Assembly (NCBI GenBank): GCA_900766125.1
Contig: CAAFUD010000022.1
Span: 1-8,397, forward strand
Origin: an uncultured Veillonella sp.
GTDB taxonomy: Bacteria; Bacillota; Negativicutes; Veillonellales; Veillonellaceae
Direction of reading: 5' to 3'
Length of the DNA stretch: 8,397 nt
The notes beneath the pieces are model-generated. The model had not been told where the DNA came from, searched no databases, and saw only the letters and a list, made by a program, of their open reading frames with translations. Shown here one piece after another: positions 1 to 5,592 of the stretch. Made by a program: the position numbers and the translations under genes. The first letter of the stretch is position 1. Each line of letters starts with the position of its first letter.

Positions 1-108
1 ATTGCGTTCAGTGAAGATGAATTTCGCCATTTTAGGGTTCCATCTTCTAGTCTGATGACCAAAGTGTACACCAGCCTCTAATAATTGTTTCATTGATACT
101 ACTGCCAT
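1..108 (-). CDS. rpsB: 30S ribosomal protein S2, N-terminal fragment (partial, runs off window)
   Basis: The first 36 codons of ribosomal protein S2, a component of the small subunit that joins late in assembly and is needed for mRNA binding. The translation begins MAVVSMKQLLEAGVHFGHQT and continues RRWNPKMAKFIFTERN, which carries the highly conserved S2 signature LLEAGVHFGHQTRRWNPKM (residues 9-27). The ATG at 108-106 follows a strong GGAGG (120-116) with 7 nt spacing, so the start is secure. The rest of the gene lies beyond position 1. It has its own promoter and leader (separate entries), so it is a separate transcription unit from the rpe operon. In Firmicutes rpsB is normally followed by tsf, pyrH and frr, which would be outside this window. 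The frame was too short and open-ended to appear as a normal ORF call, but the identification is firm. Confidence 0.96.
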   Translation of the reverse strand, partial: MAVVSMKQLLEAGVHFGHQTRRWNPKMAKFIFTERN

Positions 109-207
109 TGTGGCACCTCCTGTTAATTAACCTCCGCCGCTTCATCCTTCGGGTCACCCAAAATTAGGCACAGTACCGAAGTCCACCGACGTGCATATTT
201 TTCATAC
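109..207 (-). promoter_or_regulatory. Structured 5' leader of rpsB (candidate S2 autoregulatory element)
   Basis: The predicted rpsB transcript has about 100 nt of untranslated, locally GC-rich sequence in an AT-rich background. Hairpin A: GCAC (194-191) pairs with GUGC (171-168) and encloses an inner stem capped by a cUUCGg tetraloop (181-176). Hairpin B: UUUUGGG (163-157) pairs with CCCGAAG (153-147) around a 3-nt UGA loop. Alternatively CUUCGG (181-176) can pair with CCGAAG (152-147), six Watson-Crick pairs that exclude the tip of A and most of B. A second GGAGG (135-131) lies 10 nt upstream of the true Shine-Dalgarno site (120-116), separated by TTAATTAACA. Leader-mediated autoregulation of rpsB by S2 is established in E. 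coli; that this leader does the same is inference. I could not match it to a named riboswitch class. Confidence 0.55.
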
Positions 208-213
208 CTGATA

Positions 214-242
214 ATTTTAACAAATAATTATTGTAAAAGCAA
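214..242 (-). promoter_or_regulatory. Predicted sigma-A-type promoter of rpsB
   Basis: On the minus strand, TTGCTT (242-237) as -35 and TAAAAT (219-214) as -10 are separated by exactly 17 nt, with an AT-rich spacer. Transcription would begin near 207, about 100 nt before the rpsB ATG. The -35 hexamer overlaps the T-tract of the terminator that ends the rpe operon. A competing -35 (TTTACA, 237-232) has no good -10 at the right distance. Confidence 0.6.
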
Positions 243-281
243 GCAAGGAGTGAGGATTTCTTTAAGAATCCATCACTCCTT
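235..281 (-). terminator. Rho-independent terminator downstream of rpe
   Basis: Near-perfect hairpin: AAGGAGTGA (281-273 on the minus strand) pairs with TCACTCCTT (253-245), and after a single bulged base GGATT (271-267) pairs with AATCC (258-254), closing a loop of about 8 nt. The following tract on the minus strand is TTGCTTGCTTTT, an imperfect U-run. On the plus strand the hairpin is followed by TATTTTAAT, so it may also work in the opposite direction. It lies 76 nt past the rpe stop and just before the rpsB promoter, as expected for the end of the fmt-rpe operon. Confidence 0.8.
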
Positions 282-357
282 ATTTTAATGTATTAAATTG
301 GTCATCAATAGACTATATTAAAACTTGTACTCTATAGTGCTAATACTGATATAAAAC

Positions 358-1008
358 TTAATTATTGCGAATAGACGCAATCATATGTGCTCGATCATCT
401 GCGCCAAACACAGCAGATCCTGCTACTAAAACAGTAGCACCTGCTCGTTTAATTGGAACACATGTAATATCATTAATGCCACCATCAACTTCAATAACTG
501 CAGTTGTATTATCTACTTCCTCTAGTAGCATTTTAGCTTGCTTAACTTTTTTTATAGCATTTGGAATAAAAGATTGACCACCAAAACCAGGATTTACAGA
601 CATAATTAAAATCATGTCTAAATCAGCTGCCACATCCTCTAACAAGGATACTGGTGTACCTGGATTAAGTGCGACCCCTGCTTTCATGCCACATTGTTTA
701 ATATGTTGGATCAAACGATGCATATGTGGCACAGTTTCTTGATGAAATGTAAAATACTCTACACCAATTTTTGCAAATTCTTCTACATAATCACCAGGAT
801 TTGTAACCATTAAATGCACATCAAATGGTAGTTGTGTATAAGGACGGATTGCTTTCACGATAGGAGCACCAAATGTTAGGTTTGGTACAAAATGACCATC
901 CATAATATCAATATGCAATAAATCAGCTCCAGCTAATTCAATAGATTTTATTTCTTCGCTTAATGTTGCAAAATTTGCAGAGAGCATAGATGGTGCAATT
1001 TTAATCAT
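358..1008 (-). CDS. rpe: Ribulose-phosphate 3-epimerase
   Basis: Interconverts D-ribulose 5-phosphate and D-xylulose 5-phosphate in the non-oxidative pentose phosphate pathway; cytosolic TIM-barrel metalloenzyme. The 216-residue length is typical of the family. Visible motifs: IAPSMLSANF (4-13, strand 1), the metal/catalytic segment LHIDIMDGHFVPN (31-43) with H32 and catalytic D34, FDVHLM (62-67) with H65, the phosphate loop MSVNPGFGGQ (136-145), EVDGGI (173-178) with the second catalytic Asp D175, and VAGSAVFG (195-202) as the C-terminal phosphate-binding loop. All expected residues are present. It is the last gene of the operon; its ATG sits 1 nt after the rsgA stop, and its GAGG Shine-Dalgarno (1020-1017) lies inside rsgA, so translation is probably coupled. 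Presence after rsgA matches the B. subtilis order. Nothing unusual. Confidence 0.97.
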   Translation of the reverse strand: MIKIAPSMLSANFATLSEEIKSIELAGADLLHIDIMDGHFVPNLTFGAPIVKAIRPYTQLPFDVHLMVTNPGDYVEEFAKIGVEYFTFHQETVPHMHRLIQHIKQCGMKAGVALNPGTPVSLLEDVAADLDMILIMSVNPGFGGQSFIPNAIKKVKQAKMLLEEVDNTTAVIEVDGGINDITCVPIKRAGATVLVAGSAVFGADDRAHMIASIRNN

Positions 1009-1009
1009 T

Positions 1010-1873
1010 TTAAAACCTCTTTCGTTGACTTTCTATGTCATTACGTATAGACATATATGCATCATATCGTCCTTGATGAATATGGCCTGCATCTAAAGCA
1101 TCTTTTATGCCACAAATAGGTTCATGCTCATGATAACAAGGATTAAATTTACATGTATCAACATAATTACTAAATTCAGGGAATAACGTAGGTAACCGTT
1201 CTAATGAAACATCGTTAAACTCAATTGCACTAAATCCAGGTGTATCCATAATAAAAGAATCTGAATCCAAACTATATAAAGAAGCATGACGGGTGGTATG
1301 TTTACCGCGCTTTATTTTGCCACTAACCTCACCCGTTTGGAATGCAAACTTAGGATCAACAGCATTTAATAGACTACTTTTACCAACACCAGAAGGGCCT
1401 GCAAAGGCAGTTACCTTATGCGCTAACACACGACGTAACTCATCAATACCTGTCATATTATATGTAGATGTCATCAATACTTCATAGCCAATAGACTTAT
1501 AAAGCTTTACCATGGCTTCTGTATCTAGATCCATCAAATCACATTTGTTAATACATAATACAATCGGTATATCTGCATGTTCAATCATGACAAGCATTTT
1601 ATTTAGTAAAAGCTCATTAATATCGGGTTCATGAGCAGCTACAACCAATACGACTTGATCAATATTAGCTACCGCAGGTCTAACCATGGAATTATGACGA
1701 TCGAGGATGGACTCAACGAATCCATCCTCAGAAATCGTAACACGATCACCGACAAGTAAACTATAGCGACCTTTCTTTAATCTACCTCGAACTTTACATT
1801 CATGAACAGTACTTGCATCGTCTTGTACATAAAAGTAACCATTCATATTTTTGACAACAATACCTGTAATCAT
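1010..1873 (-). CDS. rsgA: Small ribosomal subunit biogenesis GTPase RsgA (YjeQ/CpgA)
   Basis: Circularly permuted GTPase that tests and releases maturing 30S subunits late in assembly. The 287 residues show an N-terminal OB fold (about 1-68), then the GTPase motifs in the permuted order that defines the family: G4 NKCD (109-112) first, then the P-loop GPSGVGKSS (159-167), switch I region RGKHTTRH (189-196) and G3 DTPG (210-213). The C-terminal zinc finger is C241, C246, H248, C254. The ATG at 1873 follows AGGGGA 3-4 nt upstream, in the 7-nt gap after prkC. Length and motifs are normal for Firmicutes. In B. subtilis the orthologue (CpgA) has been reported as a substrate of PrkC, encoded next door, so the adjacency is functionally sensible; phosphorylation here is inference. 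Confidence 0.97.
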   Translation of the reverse strand: MITGIVVKNMNGYFYVQDDASTVHECKVRGRLKKGRYSLLVGDRVTISEDGFVESILDRHNSMVRPAVANIDQVVLVVAAHEPDINELLLNKMLVMIEHADIPIVLCINKCDLMDLDTEAMVKLYKSIGYEVLMTSTYNMTGIDELRRVLAHKVTAFAGPSGVGKSSLLNAVDPKFAFQTGEVSGKIKRGKHTTRHASLYSLDSDSFIMDTPGFSAIEFNDVSLERLPTLFPEFSNYVDTCKFNPCYHEHEPICGIKDALDAGHIHQGRYDAYMSIRNDIESQRKRF

Positions 1874-1880
1874 AATTCCC

Positions 1881-3815
1881 CTATAATGCTGTTTCTTGTA
1901 CTAATGCACCATTGAGATAAACCTCAATGCGAACATTACCTACACCAGACACTTTTTTAACAATACGATCACCAGGTTTATTTGTATCATCGTAGATTAC
2001 AGCAGAACCGTCATCATCTTTTACGACAATTTTTAGCTCTTGGTTTTTAGAGCCTGCCGGCACTGTAATATCTACTGTACCAGTAGTTTTATTACTACTA
2101 CTGTCAGATTTTTTATCATTTTTCTTTTTGTCATCTTTATATTCAGTAGTTAGATTTACTGCAGTACCTTCATCAATTTCATCGCCAGCTTTTATGCTTT
2201 GTTCTGTTACAATAGATTTTTCCTCTACAGAACCAGCGACTTGATTAACACCAAGATGAGCATTACTCAATGTATCACGTGCATCTTTTAAAGTCATACC
2301 AATAACATTTGGCATTTGAATCTTTTTAGCTTTAGCTTTATTTACAACGAGATCAATTGTTGTACCTTTAGAAACTTTAGAATCACCAGATGGACTTTGA
2401 GCTATGATAACACCATCAGGTTTATTATCTACAGACTGTTGTGTTACTTTACCAACAACTAACCCAACATCTTTAAGTCGTTGTCGAGCTTGGTCTACTG
2501 TTAAACCAGACAAATCCGGTACTGTAATATCACCAACACCTTTAGATACAACAAGATGAATTGTACGTTGTTCTTTAACCTTCTCTCCTGCACCTGGTGT
2601 TTGAGAAATAACTTGACCAGCTGGTACATCCGGATTAGTAACCTCGCTTGTAGAAACACGCAAATGTTTATCTTCTAAAATATTTTTAGCTACAGAAACT
2701 TGTTTACCCACAACATTAGGTACATCTACAGTTGTGTTACTCCAGAAATTACCATAACTCAAGAAGGCACCTAAGAAGGCTACTAAAAAAATTACGGCAG
2801 CCCCTAGGACAATATACTTTTGTGGGATAGATGCTATTTTACTTAACATACTCTTCTTTTTACCCTCATCTTTTTGCTCTTCTTGAATATCACTGAAATC
2901 CTCAAGGGCTTCAGGATCAACAGCTGGTATCATTTGGGTTGCAAAATCATATGGTTCATGACGTTGAGTTTTACCCATTGTAAAGCCTTGAGACAATCGT
3001 AAATCACTTATCATGTCAGAAATAGAATCAAAGCGATCTGCAGGGTTTTTAGATAATGCCTTCATTACGACAGCTTCTAAAAGCGGTGGGATTGAAGGAT
3101 TATATCGAGTTGGAGGAGCTACTTTTTCACGTACATGTTTTAATGCTACTGCAATTGGAGTCTCCCCTTCAAAAGGAACTCTACCTGTTAGCATTTCATA
3201 TAAAACTACCCCTAAAGAGTAGATATCAGTATTACCATCTACTGGTTTCCCACTGGCTTTTTCAGGGGGTAAATAGTGAGCAGAGCCTAAAATCGAATTC
3301 GTGTACATAACTGTATTAGTAGCATTCATAGCTCGAGCAATACCAAAGTCAGTTACTTTTACACGCCCCGTACGAGTAATAATGACATTATGAGGTTTAA
3401 TATCACAATGCACTATTCCCATCGTATGTGCGTGTTCTAAGCCCTCTGCGATAGCAATAGTGAATTTTACAGCCTCGTCTATGGATAGTCTTCCATGTCG
3501 CGTTATATATTCTTTTAATGTTTCACCATCTACATATTCCATAATGATATAGTGTAAATCTTGATCAAACCCTACATCATACATATTTACAATATTAGGA
3601 TGATTTAGTTTGCCCGCCGCTTGTGCTTCTCGTTTAAAACGCGTAACAAACTCATCATCATTAGCAAAGTTAGCATGCAATACTTTAATTGCTACTTGTC
3701 TACCTAATAAGGTATCTTCTCCAAGGTATACGTCAGCCATTCCGCCAACGCCAATTTTATCAACAATTCGGTAGCGGTTATCTAGAAGTATACCTTTTAT
3801 ATTCATAGTACTCAT
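1881..3815 (-). CDS. prkC: Membrane Ser/Thr protein kinase with three PASTA repeats (PrkC/PknB/Stk family)
   Basis: Transmembrane Hanks-type kinase that senses muropeptides or lipid II outside the cell and phosphorylates wall, division and translation proteins inside. The 644 residues comprise a kinase domain (about 14-275) with glycine loop GVGGMADVYLG (22-32), K44 in VAIK, E63, catalytic loop HCDIKPHN (136-143), DFG (156-158), activation loop with T166, T168 and T172, and LPPE (182-185) where the family usually has LSPE; an acidic/basic juxtamembrane linker (about 276-330); one membrane helix (about 334-354); PASTA repeats about 362-426, 428-493 and 498-558; a Lys/Ser-rich linker (560-578); and an extra C-terminal domain (580-644). 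The catalytic Arg of HRD is replaced by Cys (C137, codon TGT at 3407-3405), making it a non-RD kinase. ATG at 3815 has GGAG 5 nt upstream; it lies 18 nt after the phosphatase gene, its expected antagonist. Confidence 0.95.
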   Translation of the reverse strand: MSTMNIKGILLDNRYRIVDKIGVGGMADVYLGEDTLLGRQVAIKVLHANFANDDEFVTRFKREAQAAGKLNHPNIVNMYDVGFDQDLHYIIMEYVDGETLKEYITRHGRLSIDEAVKFTIAIAEGLEHAHTMGIVHCDIKPHNVIITRTGRVKVTDFGIARAMNATNTVMYTNSILGSAHYLPPEKASGKPVDGNTDIYSLGVVLYEMLTGRVPFEGETPIAVALKHVREKVAPPTRYNPSIPPLLEAVVMKALSKNPADRFDSISDMISDLRLSQGFTMGKTQRHEPYDFATQMIPAVDPEALEDFSDIQEEQKDEGKKKSMLSKIASIPQKYIVLGAAVIFLVAFLGAFLSYGNFWSNTTVDVPNVVGKQVSVAKNILEDKHLRVSTSEVTNPDVPAGQVISQTPGAGEKVKEQRTIHLVVSKGVGDITVPDLSGLTVDQARQRLKDVGLVVGKVTQQSVDNKPDGVIIAQSPSGDSKVSKGTTIDLVVNKAKAKKIQMPNVIGMTLKDARDTLSNAHLGVNQVAGSVEEKSIVTEQSIKAGDEIDEGTAVNLTTEYKDDKKKNDKKSDSSSNKTTGTVDITVPAGSKNQELKIVVKDDDGSAVIYDDTNKPGDRIVKKVSGVGNVRIEVYLNGALVQETAL

Positions 3816-3833
3816 TATTTCTCCATTTCTAGA

Positions 3834-4535
3834 TTAGATTGTTCCCACCACAATGGTCACATTATCTCCTGCTCCGACATCATATACGGCTTCCATCAAT
3901 GATTCTACAACCTTCATATCATCACTATTAGATTGTAATGCACTAGCAATAACATCATCTGATACATAACCACATAGTCCATCAGTGCAAAGTAAAATAC
4001 GATCACCTGGAAGAATAGATTCTACACCACTATCAACCTCTAAAGTATCATCAACCCCAACTGCACGGGTCAATAAGTTTCGTTGAGGGTGATTTAGCAT
4101 TTCATCCTTTGTAATCTCTCCAGCAGTTAATAATTCTTGTACCATAGAATGATCTGTAGTAATTTGTCGTAAAAGACCATCTCTATATACATACAAACGA
4201 CTATCACCAACACTTGCCCAGTATAATTGGTCACCATTAACGGCCGTAACAACAGCAGTAGTGCCCATACCAGCAAGACGTTCTTCATGAGCTACGCGAT
4301 TAGCTATACGTTCATTGGCATGAATAATAGCATCACATAAATCTTGTTGCCCCACAGTTTCAAGGGAGGCCAAATACTCTTTAATTTCATCAACAGCATA
4401 GGTACTAGCGATTTCACCGCCACTATATCCACCCATGCCATCAGTGACAGCGCAAACGTTACCATCAATAAAGAAACGGTCTTCATTGCGTTGACGTACA
4501 AGTCCAATTTTACTTAAACCAACAAAATTATTCAT
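3834..4535 (-). CDS. prpC: PP2C-type Ser/Thr protein phosphatase (PrpC/Stp)
   Basis: Mn/Mg-dependent cytosolic phosphatase that reverses phosphorylation by the adjacent PASTA kinase. I choose the ATG at 4535 (233 residues, MNNFVGLSKIG) over an in-frame ATG at 4556, because AAGGAG (4545-4540) sits 4 nt upstream of the former and would be inside the longer frame. The shorter form also starts exactly where family members do, just ahead of the RxxNED motif. In this numbering: RQRNED (14-19), metal-binding TDGMGG (31-36) with D32/G33, GMGTTAV (89-95), VGDSRLY (109-115), DHS (128-130), CTDGL (183-187) with D185, and GDNVTIVV (223-230) with D224. All metal ligands are present and length is typical. 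The start overlaps the rlmN stop by 8 nt (ATGAATAA), which suggests translational coupling. Confidence 0.95.
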   Translation of the reverse strand: MNNFVGLSKIGLVRQRNEDRFFIDGNVCAVTDGMGGYSGGEIASTYAVDEIKEYLASLETVGQQDLCDAIIHANERIANRVAHEERLAGMGTTAVVTAVNGDQLYWASVGDSRLYVYRDGLLRQITTDHSMVQELLTAGEITKDEMLNHPQRNLLTRAVGVDDTLEVDSGVESILPGDRILLCTDGLCGYVSDDVIASALQSNSDDMKVVESLMEAVYDVGAGDNVTIVVGTI

Positions 4536-5574
4536 GATTCTCCTTTTTCCGACCATGAGCTGCTTTTAATTGCCCACATGCGGCTTGGATAGCATCGCCC
4601 ATCTCTTTTCGTACCGTTACAGATACGCCATAGGAAGCAACGATGTCTTTAAATGTATTCATATTTGTAATAGATGGTTTATATAATTCTATATGCTCAT
4701 TGCCATTAACAGGTATTAAGTTAACATGGCAATTTGGGAAATCTTTACAGATTTTCCCCAATGCATGAGCCTCCTCCATAGATGCATTTACTGAATCTAT
4801 AAGAATATACTCAAAGGTGATACGACGTTGAGTCGTATCATAATAATATTTTACCGCATCTAAGACTTCCGTCAATTCATAACGAGCCCCAACTGGCATA
4901 ATACTACGACGCACTTCATTATTTGTAGCGTGTAATGAAAGAGCCAACGTTATAGGCAAACCTTCATCAGCTAATTTATAAATATTAGGAACCCAACCAC
5001 AAGTGGAAATAGTCATCTTCCGATAACTAATATTACAAATCATAGGATCATGTAATAGTTGCAGTGACTGCAAAACATTATCATAGTTTTGTAATGGTTC
5101 CCCTGCCCCCATAACAACAACAGAATGGATTTGCTTTTTTGTAAGAGCTCCGAAAATAACAACTTGTCCAATGATTTCAGACACTGTTAAATCACGATAT
5201 AAACCACTCTGTGTAGAGGCGCAGAACACACAACCCATGGCACAGCCAACTTGAGAAGAAACACATACAGAGTATCCATAATGTTGCTCCATTAAAACGG
5301 CTTCTACCCGGCTTTGATCAGTCATTTCAACAAGGATTTTACGAGTCTTCCCATCTGGAGATACAGACTCCGTAATTAATGTAGGCAAAGAGATAATACA
5401 ATTATCACTTAACCATTGACGCAATTCTTTTGGGAATTGTGTCATGTCTTGAAAATCAAACACATATCTATGATAGATATAGTCGATTAACTGTTTCGCT
5501 CGAAACTTTTGTATATTATGGGTCTTAAAGATAGATTGTAATTCTTCTAAAGACTTACCCAATAATTCTATCAT
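4528..5574 (-). CDS. rlmN: Dual-specificity 23S rRNA/tRNA adenine-C2 methyltransferase RlmN
   Basis: Radical-SAM enzyme that methylates C2 of A2503 in 23S rRNA and of A37 in some tRNAs, affecting peptidyl-transferase fidelity and antibiotic response. The 348 residues show an N-terminal accessory domain (about 1-95), the [4Fe-4S] motif C111-x3-C115-x2-C118, MGAGEPLQNYDNV (155-167) for SAM binding, STCGWVP (190-196), LSLHA (212-216) and IMPVG (225-229). The two mechanistic cysteines are in place: C104 in VCVSSQVG, and C333 in AACGQL, the one that carries the methyl intermediate. Having both, with the RlmN-type context, argues for RlmN rather than the resistance enzyme Cfr, as does the conserved housekeeping location. 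ATG at 5574 has GGAG 4 nt upstream and follows the rsmB stop by 18 nt. Its C-terminal tail (AAHGRKKENHE) encodes the Shine-Dalgarno site and start of the next gene. Confidence 0.96.
   Translation of the reverse strand: MIELLGKSLEELQSIFKTHNIQKFRAKQLIDYIYHRYVFDFQDMTQFPKELRQWLSDNCIISLPTLITESVSPDGKTRKILVEMTDQSRVEAVLMEQHYGYSVCVSSQVGCAMGCVFCASTQSGLYRDLTVSEIIGQVVIFGALTKKQIHSVVVMGAGEPLQNYDNVLQSLQLLHDPMICNISYRKMTISTCGWVPNIYKLADEGLPITLALSLHATNNEVRRSIMPVGARYELTEVLDAVKYYYDTTQRRITFEYILIDSVNASMEEAHALGKICKDFPNCHVNLIPVNGNEHIELYKPSITNMNTFKDIVASYGVSVTVRKEMGDAIQAACGQLKAAHGRKKENHE
4533..4545 (-). promoter_or_regulatory. Ribosome binding site and ATG that decide the phosphatase start
   Basis: AAGGAG (4545-4540) lies 4 nt upstream of the ATG at 4535-4533, inside the last codons of rlmN. 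The ATG at 4556 has no comparable site. The start codon runs straight into the rlmN stop as ATGAATAA, a layout typical of stop-restart coupling. Confidence 0.75.
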
Positions 5575-5592
5575 GGTACTCCATTTCTATTA

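Noticed and set aside
109..210. Known metabolite riboswitch or T-box in the rpsB leader
   Set aside because: I compared it mentally with SAM, cobalamin, lysine, c-di-GMP, THF and Mn/Mg classes and with the T-box bulge, and found no matching core. A ribosomal-protein leader remains the simplest reading.
282..357. Possible small gene or extra promoter in the AT-rich gap after rpe
   Set aside because: Only scattered TTG/TATA-like strings with poor spacing and no start with a ribosome site; I see nothing supportable in these 76 nt.
365..577. Plus-strand open frame opposite rpe
   Set aside because: Antisense shadow of a fully conserved gene; no ribosome site and no recognisable protein. The same applies to plus-strand frames at 1293-1487, 3013-3222, 3056-3310 and 5768-5983, and to the minus-strand out-of-frame ORF at 4304-4507.
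4536..4556. Seven-residue N-terminal extension of the phosphatase (start at 4556)
   Set aside because: No Shine-Dalgarno for that ATG, while AAGGAG sits directly before the ATG at 4535, and family members begin close to that residue.
4528..5574. Cfr-like antibiotic-resistance methyltransferase
   Set aside because: The location in the housekeeping cluster and the overall RlmN-like sequence favour RlmN; there is no sign of mobile DNA nearby.
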